The notes below the pieces were generated by a model. The model was not told the origin of the DNA. It saw only the letters and a list, made by a program, of their open reading frames with translations, and did not search any database. A stretch of 64,000 bases of DNA from assembly GCA_900539375.1 (NCBI GenBank), contig UQBY01000019.1:1-64000 (forward strand), given 5' to 3'. Below are positions 7,677 to 17,316 of this stretch, in pieces; position 1 is the stretch's first letter; the number at the start of each line of letters is the position of its first letter. The stretch is from an uncultured Clostridium sp. Its GTDB lineage: Bacteria; Bacillota; Clostridia; Clostridiales; Clostridiaceae. The position numbers and the translations under genes are program-made.

Positions 7677-10600
7677 TTGTTTGAATTAAATAATTTTGAT
7701 GCTATACAAATAGGTTTAGCATCTCCAGAGCAAGTAAGACAATGGTCAAGAGGCGAAGTAAAGAAGCCTGAAACAATAAACTATAGAACTTTAAAACCAG
7801 AAAGAGATGGTCTATTTTGTGAAAGAATATTTGGACCAATGAAGGACTGGGAATGTCACTGTGGTAAATATAAAAGAGTTAGATACAAAGGTATTGTTTG
7901 TGATAGATGTGGAGTAGAAGTTACTAAAGCAAAGGTTAGAAGAGAAAGAATGGGGCATATTGAATTAGCTGCCCCTGTCTCTCACATTTGGTATTTCAAA
8001 GGTATTCCATCAAGAATGGGATTAATACTTGACATGTCACCAAGATCTTTAGAAAAGATTTTATATTTTGCATCATATGTTGTAATAAATCCAAAGGAAA
8101 CACCTTTATTAAAGAAACAACTTTTAAGTGAAAAAGAATATAGAGAAGCTGTTGATAAATATGGTGAAGAAAGCTTTGTTGCAGGTATGGGAGCAGAAGC
8201 AATAAAACAACTTTTAGGTGAAATTGATTTATTAGCACAATCAATAGAATTAAAAGAAGAACTTAAGCAAAGTACTGGTCAAAAAAAGGTAAGAATAATA
8301 AGAAGATTAGAAGTTATTGAATCATTTAGACAATCAGGAAATGATCCAAGATGGATGATAATTGATGTTATTCCTGTAATTCCACCAGATTTAAGACCAA
8401 TGGTTCAATTAGATGGTGGTAGATTTGCTACTTCTGATTTAAATGACCTTTACAGAAGAGTTATTAATAGAAATAACAGACTTAAGAAGCTTTTAGATTT
8501 AGGAGCACCAGATATAATTGTTAGAAATGAAAAGAGAATGCTTCAAGAAGCAGTAGATGCTCTTATAGATAATGGTAGAAGAGGAAGAGCTGTAACAGGA
8601 CCTGGAAACAGACCTTTAAAATCATTATCAGATATGCTTAAAGGTAAGCAAGGTAGATTTAGACAAAACTTACTTGGTAAGAGAGTTGACTATTCAGGAA
8701 GATCAGTTATTGTTGTAGGACCTGAATTAAGAATGTATCAATGTGGATTACCAAAAGAAATGGCACTAGAATTATTTAAGCCTTTTGTAATGAAAAAGTT
8801 AGTTGAAGATAATGTAGCACATAACATTAAGAGTGCTAAGAGAATGGTAGAAAGAGTAATGCCTCAAGTTTGGGATGTTCTTGAAGAAGTAATTGCAGAT
8901 CATCCAGTATTACTTAACCGTGCCCCTACTTTACATAGACTTGGAATTCAAGCTTTCCAACCTGTATTAGTAGAAGGTAGAGCAATAAAGCTTCATCCAC
9001 TAGCATGTACAGCATATAATGCTGACTTTGATGGAGACCAAATGGCAGTACACGTACCTTTATCTGTAGAAGCACAAGCAGAAGCTAGATTCTTAATGCT
9101 TGCAGCAACTAACATACTAAAGCCATCTGATGGTAAGCCAGTATGTGTACCAACACAAGATATGGTACTAGGATCATATTACTTAACAATGGATAGAGAT
9201 GATACAAAGGGTTCAGGAAGCTACTTCCACTCTAAAGATGAAGCTATAATGGCTTATGAAGTAAAAGAAATAGGAATTCATGCATCTATTAATGTAAGAA
9301 TGACTAGAGAAGAAAACGGAGTAGTTACTTCAGGAATAATAAATACAACTGTTGGTAAGATAATATTCAATCAATCAATCCCTCAAGATTTAGGCTTTGT
9401 TGATAGAAATGATGAAAAACAAAAATTTAATTTAGAAATAGATTTCTTAGTTACTAAGAAAAACTTAGGTAAAATTATAGATAAATGTTATTCAAAACAT
9501 GGTCCAGCAGAAACTTCTATAATGCTAGATAATATAAAAGCACTTGGATATCATTATTCATCAATTGGTGCGGTAACTGTTGCTGCTGCTGATATGATAG
9601 TACCAAAAAGAAAATATGAACTATTAAAAGAAGCAGATGAAACAGTAGAAAAAATTGAAAAGATGTATAAGAGAGGTTTCATATCAGAAGATGAAAGATA
9701 TGAAAGAGTTATAGAAAAATGGACTAAGACAACTGAAGATGTTGCAGATGCACTAATGGATAGTATGGATAAATTTAACCCAATATTCATGATGGCAGAT
9801 TCAGGAGCCAGAGGTTCTAAGTCACAAATTAAGCAATTAGCTGGTATGAGAGGACTTATGGCAAATCCATCTGGTAAAATCATAGAATTACCAATCAGAG
9901 CATCATTTAAAGAAGGTCTTGATGTGTTAGAGTATTTCATATCAACTCATGGTGCAAGAAAAGGTAATGCTGATACTGCATTAAAAACTGCCGATTCAGG
10001 ATATTTAACAAGAAGACTTGTTGATGTTTCTCAAGATGTTATTGTTAGAGAAGAAGATTGTGGAACAACAGAAGGAATATATGTATCAGAAATAAAAGAA
10101 GGTAACGAAGTAATTGAAGAGTTAAAAGAAAGATTAACTGGTAGATATCTAGCTGAAGATATAGTTGATGAAAAAACTCAAGAAGTTATAGCTACAAATG
10201 ATACTTATATGGATTCTGATTTAGCAGAAAAGATAGTAGCAACTGGAGTAAAGAAAGTTAAGATAAGATCAGTATTTACATGTAAATGTAAAATTGGTGT
10301 TTGTGCTAAATGTTATGGTATGAACATGGCAACTGCAAAACAAATTAATATTGGTGAAGCAGTTGGTATAATAGCAGCACAATCAATTGGTGAACCAGGT
10401 ACACAACTTACAATGAGAACATTCCATACAGGTGGAGTTGCTGGAGCAGATATAACTCAAGGTCTTCCTAGAGTTGAAGAATTATTTGAAGCAAGAAAGC
10501 CAAAGGGACTTGCAATTGTAAGTGAAATAGATGGTACAGTAAGAGTTGAAGAAACTAAGAAGAAGAGAACTGTTATTGTAACTAATGAAGATGGTGAAGA

Positions 10601-11210
10601 ACATAGCTATGACATTCCATTTGGATCAAGATTAAAAGTTCAAGATGGTGACGTAATTGAAGCTGGTGATGAAGTAACAGAAGGATCAATAAATCCACAT
10701 GATATAATGAATATCAAAGGGGTAGATGGTGCTAGAAGATACTTACTTTCAGAAGTTCAAAAGGTTTATAGACTTCAAGGTGTTGATATTAATGATAAGC
10801 ACTTAGAAGTTGTTGTTAGACAAATGACTAGAAAGGTAAAGGTTACTGATTCAGGAGATACTTCACTTTTACCGGGTACTATGATAGATATGTTTGACTT
10901 CTATGAAGCAAATGAAGAAGTTAAGAAACTTGGTGGAGAAGAAGCAAAAGGTGATTTAGCTTTATTAGGTATAACAAAAGCTGCCCTAGCAACTGATAGT
11001 TTCTTATCAGCAGCATCATTCCAAGAAACAACAAGAGTATTAACAGAAGCTGCAATAAAAGGTAAGGTTGACCCATTATTAGGATTAAAAGAAAATGTTA
11101 TAATTGGTAAATTAATACCAGCGGGTACTGGAATGATGAGATATAGATCTGTAAGATTAAATAGTGATAATAATTTAGTTGAAACAGAAGAAACAAATGA
11201 AGAAGAATAA
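7677..11210 (+). CDS. rpoC: DNA-directed RNA polymerase subunit beta'
   Basis: RpoC carries the catalytic centre of RNA polymerase. The Mg-binding motif NADFDGD is at residues 448-454. An N-terminal zinc site (CHCGKY...CDRCG, about residues 60-80) and a second one (CKCKIGVCAKC, about residue 865) are intact. The 1177-residue length is typical of Firmicutes without the large insertions of proteobacteria. Translation begins at TTG 7677, 8 bases after GGGAGG; no ATG is suitably placed. It is cotranscribed with rpoB. Confidence 0.98.
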   Translation: MFELNNFDAIQIGLASPEQVRQWSRGEVKKPETINYRTLKPERDGLFCERIFGPMKDWECHCGKYKRVRYKGIVCDRCGVEVTKAKVRRERMGHIELAAPVSHIWYFKGIPSRMGLILDMSPRSLEKILYFASYVVINPKETPLLKKQLLSEKEYREAVDKYGEESFVAGMGAEAIKQLLGEIDLLAQSIELKEELKQSTGQKKVRIIRRLEVIESFRQSGNDPRWMIIDVIPVIPPDLRPMVQLDGGRFATSDLNDLYRRVINRNNRLKKLLDLGAPDIIVRNEKRMLQEAVDALIDNGRRGRAVTGPGNRPLKSLSDMLKGKQGRFRQNLLGKRVDYSGRSVIVVGPELRMYQCGLPKEMALELFKPFVMKKLVEDNVAHNIKSAKRMVERVMPQVWDVLEEVIADHPVLLNRAPTLHRLGIQAFQPVLVEGRAIKLHPLACTAYNADFDGDQMAVHVPLSVEAQAEARFLMLAATNILKPSDGKPVCVPTQDMVLGSYYLTMDRDDTKGSGSYFHSKDEAIMAYEVKEIGIHASINVRMTREENGVVTSGIINTTVGKIIFNQSIPQDLGFVDRNDEKQKFNLEIDFLVTKKNLGKIIDKCYSKHGPAETSIMLDNIKALGYHYSSIGAVTVAAADMIVPKRKYELLKEADETVEKIEKMYKRGFISEDERYERVIEKWTKTTEDVADALMDSMDKFNPIFMMADSGARGSKSQIKQLAGMRGLMANPSGKIIELPIRASFKEGLDVLEYFISTHGARKGNADTALKTADSGYLTRRLVDVSQDVIVREEDCGTTEGIYVSEIKEGNEVIEELKERLTGRYLAEDIVDEKTQEVIATNDTYMDSDLAEKIVATGVKKVKIRSVFTCKCKIGVCAKCYGMNMATAKQINIGEAVGIIAAQSIGEPGTQLTMRTFHTGGVAGADITQGLPRVEELFEARKPKGLAIVSEIDGTVRVEETKKKRTVIVTNEDGEEHSYDIPFGSRLKVQDGDVIEAGDEVTEGSINPHDIMNIKGVDGARRYLLSEVQKVYRLQGVDINDKHLEVVVRQMTRKVKVTDSGDTSLLPGTMIDMFDFYEANEEVKKLGGEEAKGDLALLGITKAALATDSFLSAASFQETTRVLTEAAIKGKVDPLLGLKENVIIGKLIPAGTGMMRYRSVRLNSDNNLVETEETNEEE

Positions 11211-11221
11211 GATTAAATTTA

Positions 11222-11250
11222 TTGACATGTATATTTTTAAATGATACAAT
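11222..11250 (+). promoter_or_regulatory. Promoter of the str operon (rpsL-rpsG-fusA)
   Basis: TTGACA (11222-11227), 17 bases and TACAAT (11245-11250) with an upstream TG give a near-consensus extended promoter. The roughly 140-base leader holds a 10-bp hairpin (GAAGGTAAGA with TCTTATCTTC, about 11293-11316). Confidence 0.8.
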
Positions 11251-11397
11251 ACAAATTGTGTGATTTTGAATAAAAATATTTTTGAATTTGTGAAGGTAAG
11301 AGAATTCTTATCTTCATGAATTCTGTTTAAAAAATATTTTAATTTAGATTTATCTTTTTATTTTAAATAGATAAATAAAAATTCAGGAGGTGAAAAA

Positions 11398-11775
11398 ATG
11401 CCAACTATAAGCCAATTAGTAAGAAAAGGAAGAAAAGTTATTACTTCAAAGTCAACTGCTCCAGCACTTAAAGAGTGTCCACAAAAGAGAGGAGTTTGTA
11501 CTGTTGTAAAGACTAGTACTCCAAAGAAGCCTAACTCAGCATTAAGAAAAGTTGCCAGAGTAAGACTAACAAATGGATACGAAGTTACTGCATACATTGG
11601 TGGTGTAGGACACAACTTACAAGAACATAGTGTTGTTCTTATAAGAGGTGGTAGAGTTAAGGACCTTCCTGGTGTTAGATACCATATAGTAAGAGGTGCA
11701 TTAGACTGCGCTGGTGTAGCTAACAGAATGCAAGGAAGATCAAAGTATGGAGCTAAGAGACCAAAGCAAAAATAG
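11398..11775 (+). CDS. rpsL: 30S ribosomal protein S12
   Basis: S12 sits at the decoding centre and controls accuracy. The 125-residue protein has the conserved TPKKPNSALRK loop (residues 41-51) and GGRVKDLPGVRYH; the lysines whose replacement gives streptomycin resistance are present in wild-type form. CAGGAGGTG precedes the ATG. First gene of the str operon, with its own promoter. Confidence 0.98.
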   Translation: MPTISQLVRKGRKVITSKSTAPALKECPQKRGVCTVVKTSTPKKPNSALRKVARVRLTNGYEVTAYIGGVGHNLQEHSVVLIRGGRVKDLPGVRYHIVRGALDCAGVANRMQGRSKYGAKRPKQK

Positions 11776-11921
11776 TCTCTTAAATTCATGTAGTGCTTAT
11801 CTTCAGCATTTACATAGATTTATAACGTAAGTTTATATAGATGAAGGAGTTAGCACTTTGCGGTATGAAATATTACCGAGTACCGATGAACTTAAATCAT
11901 CATGTTAAGGAGGGAAGAAAA
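11776..11921 (+). promoter_or_regulatory. Structured rpsL-rpsG intercistronic region
   Basis: This 146-base spacer has AGTGCT (about 11796) able to pair with AGCACT (about 11848), and a short CGGTA/TACCG hairpin near 11859-11876. S7 represses at the S12-S7 junction in E. coli; a comparable role here is inference only. Confidence 0.3.
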
Positions 11922-12392
11922 GTGCCAAGAAAAGGACATATAGCAAAGAGAGATGTATTACCAGATCCAATGTATAACTCAAAGGTTGTAACAAAGCTTA
12001 TCAACGGAGTAATGCTTGATGGTAAAAAAGGAGTAGCACAAAAAATATGCTACGATGCATTTGAAACTATGGCTCAAAAAACTGGTAGAGATGCATTAGA
12101 AGTTTTTGAAGAAGCAATGAACAATGTAATGCCTTTACTAGAAGTTAAAGCTAGAAGAATAGGTGGAGCTACTTACCAAGTTCCAATAGAAGTTAGAGCT
12201 GAAAGAAGACAGACTTTAGGTATCAGATGGATACTAGCTGCAGCTAGAAAAAGAGGAGAAAAGCTTATGTGTGAAAGATTAGCTGGAGAATTATTAGATG
12301 CAGCTAACAACACTGGTGCTGCTGTTAAGAAGAGAGAAGATACTCACAAGATGGCAGAGGCAAACAAGGCTTTCGCTCACTACAGATACTAA
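11922..12392 (+). CDS. rpsG: 30S ribosomal protein S7
   Basis: S7 nucleates assembly of the 30S head. The 156-residue product MPRKGHIAKRDVLPDP has the standard family length when started at GTG 11922, 8 bases after AAGGAGGG. The frame is open back to 11841, but that extension would cover the structured leader and has no homologue support. The conserved ARRIGGATYQVPIEV segment is present. Confidence 0.97.
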   Translation: MPRKGHIAKRDVLPDPMYNSKVVTKLINGVMLDGKKGVAQKICYDAFETMAQKTGRDALEVFEEAMNNVMPLLEVKARRIGGATYQVPIEVRAERRQTLGIRWILAAARKRGEKLMCERLAGELLDAANNTGAAVKKREDTHKMAEANKAFAHYRY

Positions 12393-12397
12393 TTATG

Positions 12398-12431
12398 AAA
12401 CTGTTTTGGCTCTATGCCAAAGCAGTTTTGT
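12398..12431 (+). terminator. Hairpin between rpsG and fusA
   Basis: A 13-bp stem with one U-G pair (12398-12410 with 12416-12428) and a TCTAT loop is followed by only a few T bases. It looks like a leaky terminator or an mRNA processing/stability element setting the S7 to EF-G ratio. Confidence 0.5.
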
Positions 12432-12464
12432 CGAATATACAATTAATTGAGAGGAGGAAGACAA

Positions 12465-14531
12465 ATGGCAAGAAAATTTCCATTAGAGAAATTCCGTAAC
12501 TTCGGAATAATGGCGCACATAGACGCAGGAAAAACTACTACTACTGAGCGTATACTATTCTATGCTGGTAAAACACATAAAATAGGTGAAACTCACACAG
12601 GTGAATCACAAATGGACTGGATGGCACAAGAAAAGGAAAGAGGTATAACAATTACTTCAGCAGCTACTGCTTGTGCATGGAAAGACCATGAATTAAATAT
12701 TATTGACACTCCAGGTCACGTAGACTTCACAGTAGAAGTTGAAAGATCACTAAGAGTTCTTGATGGAGCTGTTACTGTATTAGATGCTAAGAGCGGTGTT
12801 GAACCTCAAACTGAAACAGTTTGGAGACAGGCAGACAAGTACAATGTACCAAGAATGATATATGTAAACAAAATGGATGCTACAGGTGCTGATTTCCTTA
12901 GATGTGTAAACACAGTAAGAGATAGATTAAAGGCTAATGCAGTTCCAATACAACTTCCAATAGGAGCAGAAGATACATTTAAGGGTATGATTGATTTAAT
13001 CAAGAATGTTGCAATAATGTATTATGATGACCTTGGTGTTGATATGAGAGAAGAAGAAATACCAGCTGACTTAAAAGATATGGCAGAAGAATACAGAGGA
13101 GCTATGATAGAAGCTATAGCTGAAACTGATGAAGAATTAATGATGAAGTATCTTGAAGGTGAAGAAATCACTGAAGAAGAATTACACAAAGCATTAAGAA
13201 AAGCAACTATAGCTAATGAAATTTATCCATGTTTCTGTGGATCATCTTATAAGAATAAGGGTGTTCAACAAATGCTTGATGCTGTTGTTGAATATTTACC
13301 ATCACCATTAGATATTCCACCAGTTAAGGGAACTACATTAGATGGAGAAGAAGCTGAAAGAAAAGCATCAGATTCAGAACCAATGTCAGCATTAGCATTC
13401 AAGATTGCTACTGACCCATTCGTTGGAAGACTTGCTTTCACTAGAATATATTCAGGTGTTATGCAAAGTGGTTCTTATGTTCTTAACTCAACTAAGGGTA
13501 AGAAGGAAAGAATCGGAAGACTTGTTAAGATGCATGCAAACCACAGAGAAGAAGTTGAATCTCTAGAAGCTGGTGAATTAGGAGCAATCATTGGATTAAA
13601 GAACACTACAACTGGTGATACTTTATGTGCTGAAGAAGCTCCAATAGTACTTGAATCAATGGAATTCCCAGAACCAGTTATAAATGTTGCTATTGAGCCA
13701 AAGACAAAAGCTGGTCAAGAAAAGATGGGCTTAGCATTAGCTAAACTTGCAGAAGAAGACCCAACATTTAAGACATATACTAATCAAGAAACTGGTCAAA
13801 CAATAATTGCAGGTATGGGAGAACTTCACCTAGAAATTATCGTTGATAGACTTCAAAGAGAATTTAAGGTTGAATGTAATGTTGGTGCACCTCAAGTTTC
13901 TTACAAAGAAACAATAAGAAAGCCTGTTAAAGCAGAAGCTAAGTATGCTAAGCAATCAGGTGGTAAGGGACAATATGGTCACGCAGTAATCGAAATGGAA
14001 CCAACAGATGGAGAATATACATTTGAAAATGCAATCGTTGGAGGAGCTATTCCTAAGGAATACATACCAGCAATAGATGCAGGTATCCAAGAAGCAGCAC
14101 TTTCAGGTATAATCGCTGGATACAATGTTATTAACTTCAAAGTTAAGTTAGTACATGGTTCTTACCATGAAGTCGATTCTTCTGAAATGGCATTTAAGAT
14201 TGCTGGTTCTATGGCATTTAAGAATGCTATGGCAAAGGCAGATCCAGTATTACTTGAACCTATGATGAAAGTTGAAATAACAGTTCCTGAAGAATACATG
14301 GGAGATGTTATTGGAGATGTTAACTCAAGAAGAGGTAGAATGGAAGGTATGGAAGCTGTTAATGGTGCACAAATCATAAGAGCATTCGTTCCACTTGCAG
14401 AAATGTTTGGATATGCTACTTCATTAAGATCAAGAACTCAAGGTAGAGGAGTTTACTCAATGGAATTTGATCACTATGAAGAAGTTCCAAAGAGCATACA
14501 AGAAAAAATAGCTGGTGAAAGAGCTAAGTAA
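12465..14531 (+). CDS. fusA: Elongation factor G
   Basis: EF-G is the GTPase that drives ribosome translocation and, with RRF, ribosome recycling. The 688-residue protein shows the G motifs AHIDAGKTTTTE, RGITITSAAT, DTPGHVDF and NKMD, then domains II-V. An in-frame ATG at 12447 lies upstream of the GAGGAGG; ATG 12465 (MARKFPLEKFRN) fits homologues. A long inverted repeat follows the stop. Confidence 0.98.
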   Translation: MARKFPLEKFRNFGIMAHIDAGKTTTTERILFYAGKTHKIGETHTGESQMDWMAQEKERGITITSAATACAWKDHELNIIDTPGHVDFTVEVERSLRVLDGAVTVLDAKSGVEPQTETVWRQADKYNVPRMIYVNKMDATGADFLRCVNTVRDRLKANAVPIQLPIGAEDTFKGMIDLIKNVAIMYYDDLGVDMREEEIPADLKDMAEEYRGAMIEAIAETDEELMMKYLEGEEITEEELHKALRKATIANEIYPCFCGSSYKNKGVQQMLDAVVEYLPSPLDIPPVKGTTLDGEEAERKASDSEPMSALAFKIATDPFVGRLAFTRIYSGVMQSGSYVLNSTKGKKERIGRLVKMHANHREEVESLEAGELGAIIGLKNTTTGDTLCAEEAPIVLESMEFPEPVINVAIEPKTKAGQEKMGLALAKLAEEDPTFKTYTNQETGQTIIAGMGELHLEIIVDRLQREFKVECNVGAPQVSYKETIRKPVKAEAKYAKQSGGKGQYGHAVIEMEPTDGEYTFENAIVGGAIPKEYIPAIDAGIQEAALSGIIAGYNVINFKVKLVHGSYHEVDSSEMAFKIAGSMAFKNAMAKADPVLLEPMMKVEITVPEEYMGDVIGDVNSRRGRMEGMEAVNGAQIIRAFVPLAEMFGYATSLRSRTQGRGVYSMEFDHYEEVPKSIQEKIAGERAK

Positions 14532-14544
14532 ATTTAAATAAATT

Positions 14545-14577
14545 AATACATACAATAGAATTTCTATTGTATGTATT
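14545..14577 (+). terminator. Long perfect inverted repeat after fusA
   Basis: Two 16-bp arms (14545-14560 and 14562-14577) are perfectly complementary around one central base. The trailing sequence is A/T-rich but lacks an uninterrupted T run, so this is either a weak terminator or a 3'-end stabiliser. It separates fusA from tuf. Confidence 0.6.
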
Positions 14578-14631
14578 ATATATCTTATAAAAAATAAGTT
14601 AATAAAAGTAGATATTAAAGAATTTATAGGT

Positions 14632-14637
14632 TATAAT
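14632..14637 (+). promoter_or_regulatory. Possible tuf promoter (-10 only)
   Basis: A perfect TATAAT lies 49 bases before the tuf start and after the fusA hairpin, but no good -35 box is present at 16-18 bases upstream. Confidence 0.35.
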
Positions 14638-14686
14638 ATTGAAGAACAATTCTTTGAATTATTTACTATTAAAGGAGGATTTAACA

Positions 14687-15880
14687 ATGGCAAAGGAAAA
14701 ATTTGAAAGAAATAAGCCACACGTAAACATTGGAACAATAGGACACGTAGACCACGGTAAGACAACATTAACAGCAGCAATAACAACAGTATTAGCAAAC
14801 AAGGGATATGCTCAAGCTTTTGACTATGCATCAATAGATAAGGCACCAGAAGAAAAAGAAAGAGGAATCACAATCAACACATCTCACGTTGAATATGAAA
14901 CAGACAACAGACACTATGCACACGTTGACTGTCCAGGACACGCTGACTATGTTAAGAACATGATAACAGGAGCAGCACAAATGGATGGAGCAATCTTAGT
15001 TGTATCAGCAGCAGATGGTCCAATGCCACAAACAAGAGAACATATCTTACTTGCATCAAGAGTAGGAGTTGACTATATAGTAGTATTCTTAAATAAGGCA
15101 GATATGGTAGACGATCCAGAATTATTAGAATTAGTAGAAATGGAAGTTAGAGAATTATTAAATGAATATAACTTCCCAGGAGATGACGTTCCAGTAATAG
15201 TAGGATCAGCATTAAAAGCATTAGAAAACCCAACAGATCCAGAAGCAACAAAATGTATCTTAGACTTAATGGATGCAGTAGATAGCTACATTCCAACACC
15301 AGAAAGAGCAACAGATAAAGATTTCTTAATGCCAGTAGAAGATGTATTCACAATAACAGGTAGAGGAACAGTTGCAACAGGAAGAGTTGAAAGAGGAGTA
15401 CTTCACGTAGGAGACGAAGTAGAAATTGTAGGATTAAGTGAAGAAAAGAAGAAGACAGTAGTAACAGGAATAGAAATGTTCAGAAAGTTACTAGATGAAG
15501 CACAAGCAGGAGATAACATAGGAGCTTTATTAAGAGGTATCCAAAGAACAGACATCGAAAGAGGTCAAGTAATAGCAAAACCAGGATCAGTACATCCACA
15601 CAAGAAGTTCGTAGGTCAAGTATACGTACTTAAGAAAGAAGAAGGAGGAAGACACACTCCATTCTTTGATGGATACAGACCACAATTCTACTTCAGAACA
15701 ACAGACGTTACAGGAACAATCAAATTACCAGAAGGAATGGAAATGGTTATGCCTGGAGACCACATAGATATGAATGTTGAATTAATAACAGAAGTAGCTA
15801 TGGATGAAGGATTAAGATTCGCTATAAGAGAAGGCGGAAGAACAGTAGGTTCAGGTGTTGTTACTAAGATAATAGAATAA
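14687..15880 (+). CDS. tuf: Elongation factor Tu (second, complete copy)
   Basis: EF-Tu carries aminoacyl-tRNA to the ribosome. The 397 residues include GHVDHGKTTLT (P-loop), DCPGHADYV and NKADMVDD, followed by the two beta-barrel domains. Start is ATG 14687 after AAAGGAGG, although the frame is open back to 14639. Codon choice is strikingly uniform (GTA, ACA, GCA, CCA), as expected for the most highly expressed gene. Its last 64 bases are nearly identical to the gene end at 1-64. Confidence 0.98.
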   Translation: MAKEKFERNKPHVNIGTIGHVDHGKTTLTAAITTVLANKGYAQAFDYASIDKAPEEKERGITINTSHVEYETDNRHYAHVDCPGHADYVKNMITGAAQMDGAILVVSAADGPMPQTREHILLASRVGVDYIVVFLNKADMVDDPELLELVEMEVRELLNEYNFPGDDVPVIVGSALKALENPTDPEATKCILDLMDAVDSYIPTPERATDKDFLMPVEDVFTITGRGTVATGRVERGVLHVGDEVEIVGLSEEKKKTVVTGIEMFRKLLDEAQAGDNIGALLRGIQRTDIERGQVIAKPGSVHPHKKFVGQVYVLKKEEGGRHTPFFDGYRPQFYFRTTDVTGTIKLPEGMEMVMPGDHIDMNVELITEVAMDEGLRFAIREGGRTVGSGVVTKIIE

Positions 15881-15889
15881 TTTATTTTT

Positions 15890-15932
15890 AGAAGTTCTTT
15901 TCTTAAAAAAGAAGAGAACTTCTTTTTTTTTA
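15890..15932 (+). terminator. Intrinsic terminator after tuf
   Basis: A 15-bp stem with one G-U pair (15890-15904 and 15910-15924, loop AAAAA) is followed by eight or more T bases. It closes the str operon. Confidence 0.9.
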
Positions 15933-16045
15933 GAAAAATTATAAAAAATAGTTGAAAAAAATATTAATAGCATATAAAATAAGAAAAGCGAAAACTTTAT
16001 TATGTTATTAGGTATAAAAAAATTTTTATTATGATGAAAAAAAAC

Positions 16046-16074
16046 TTGAAAATAATAAAAAAGAATAGTATACT
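16046..16074 (+). promoter_or_regulatory. Promoter of the S10 ribosomal operon
   Basis: TTGAAA (16046-16051), 17 bases and TATACT (16069-16074). The 396-base gap between tuf and rpsJ holds the tuf terminator, an A-rich stretch with no gene, this promoter and the S10 leader. Confidence 0.7.
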
Positions 16075-16088
16075 AAAATAGTTGCAGA

Positions 16089-16236
16089 GCAAACAGCGAT
16101 GAATTAAGAGGTTGCCGGACTTCCGGGTTATTCTTAATGAGTATGTTAGGGTCTAGAACCCAACGACAGGTGTTCTATAATTATGTTAATGGGAAAGAAA
16201 CGCCAGGCACGGTTTATAGAATATTGGCTGTTGTGC
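16089..16236 (+). promoter_or_regulatory. Multibranched S10 operon leader RNA
   Basis: A closing helix (GCAAACAGC 16089-16097 with GCTGTTGTGC 16227-16236) encloses three hairpins: ATTAAGA/TCTTAAT (16103-16109, 16132-16138) topped by CCGG/CCGG; GTTAGGGT/ACCCAAC (16145-16152, 16158-16164); and TTCTATAA/TTATAGAA (16173-16180, 16214-16221). The organisation strongly suggests a ribosomal-protein-responsive leader. The ligand is not evident; L4 would be the classical candidate. Confidence 0.65.
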
Positions 16237-16276
16237 GTTAGAAGTAAAGCGTACATGAAAAGGAGGGAAATTTAAG

Positions 16277-16585
16277 ATGTCAAAACAAAAAATAAGAATC
16301 AGATTAAAGGCTTTTGATCACACTATATTAGATCAATCTGCTGAAAAAATCGTAGAAACTGCTAAAACAACAGGAGCTAAGGTGGCAGGTCCAGTACCAC
16401 TACCAACAGAGAAAGATGTTGTTACAATATTAAGAGCAGTTCATAAGTATAAAGATTCTAGAGAACAGTTCGAAATAAGAACTCATAAGAGATTAATCGA
16501 TATAGTTAATCCATCACCAAAAACTGTTGATGCATTAATGAGATTAAATCTACCAGCTGGAGTAGATATTGAAATTAAACTTTAA
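16277..16585 (+). CDS. rpsJ: 30S ribosomal protein S10 (NusE)
   Basis: S10 is a 30S head protein that also binds NusB/NusG in antitermination. The 102 residues begin MSKQKIRIRLKAFDH and contain the conserved GPVPLPTEK and RTHKRLIDIVNPSPKTVDALM. AGGAGGG precedes the ATG. First gene of the 15.7-kb ribosomal cluster. Confidence 0.98.
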   Translation: MSKQKIRIRLKAFDHTILDQSAEKIVETAKTTGAKVAGPVPLPTEKDVVTILRAVHKYKDSREQFEIRTHKRLIDIVNPSPKTVDALMRLNLPAGVDIEIKL

Positions 16586-16661
16586 TATCAATATAAAGAA
16601 AAGACATGAACTATTATGATTGTTTAACAATCCGCTAATTAGTTTGGGAGGTGTAAGTAAA

Positions 16662-17291
16662 ATGAAAAAAGCTATCATAGGTAAGAAGATAGGAATGACT
16701 CAAATATTTGATGAAAATGGTAAAATAGTTCCTGTAACAGTAGTAGAAGCAGGACCTTGCGTTGTTACTCAAAAGAAAACAGTTGAAAAAGAAGGTTATG
16801 ATGCTATACAAGTTGGTTTTGGAGAAGTAAGAGAAAAGTTACTTAACAAGCCAGCAAAGGGACATTTTGCTAAGGCAGGAGTTTCATTAAGAAGAACTCT
16901 TAAGGAATTTAGATTAGAAGATGTAAGTGCATACGAAGTAGGTCAAGAAATAAAGGCTGACGTATTTGCAGTAGGAGATAAAGTAGATGTATCAGGTGTT
17001 TCTAAGGGTAAGGGATACCAAGGTGTAATTAAGAGATGGAATGCTCAAAGAGGACCAATGTCACACGGTTCTAAGTTCCACAGAGCACCAGGTTCTATGG
17101 GAGCATCTTCAGATCCATCAAGAACATTTAAGAATAAACATATGCCAGGACATATGGGAGCTGTTAATAAGACAGTTTTAAACTTAGAAGTTGTTAAAGT
17201 TATAGCTGAAAAGAACTTAATACTAATAAAGGGTGGAATCCCAGGACCTAACAAGGGTACAGTAGTAATAAGAAATACAGTTAAGGCTTAA
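16662..17291 (+). CDS. rplC: 50S ribosomal protein L3
   Basis: L3 is an early assembly protein near the peptidyl transferase centre. 209 residues from MKKAIIGKKIGMTQIFDENG; ATG 16662 lies 10 bases after GGGAGGTG, so the in-frame ATG at 16620 is not used. The conserved HRAPGSMGASSDPSR loop is present. Confidence 0.97.
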   Translation: MKKAIIGKKIGMTQIFDENGKIVPVTVVEAGPCVVTQKKTVEKEGYDAIQVGFGEVREKLLNKPAKGHFAKAGVSLRRTLKEFRLEDVSAYEVGQEIKADVFAVGDKVDVSGVSKGKGYQGVIKRWNAQRGPMSHGSKFHRAPGSMGASSDPSRTFKNKHMPGHMGAVNKTVLNLEVVKVIAEKNLILIKGGIPGPNKGTVVIRNTVKA

Positions 17292-17316
17292 TCATTGTAA
17301 GAAAGGAGGAAGCAGG

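Noticed and set aside
11398..11775. Streptomycin-resistance change in S12
   Set aside because: The lysines in TPKKPNS and GGRVKDLP are wild-type.
14545..14577. Insertion-sequence terminal repeat
   Set aside because: The two 16-bp arms are separated by a single base, so they form one hairpin and cannot flank an element.
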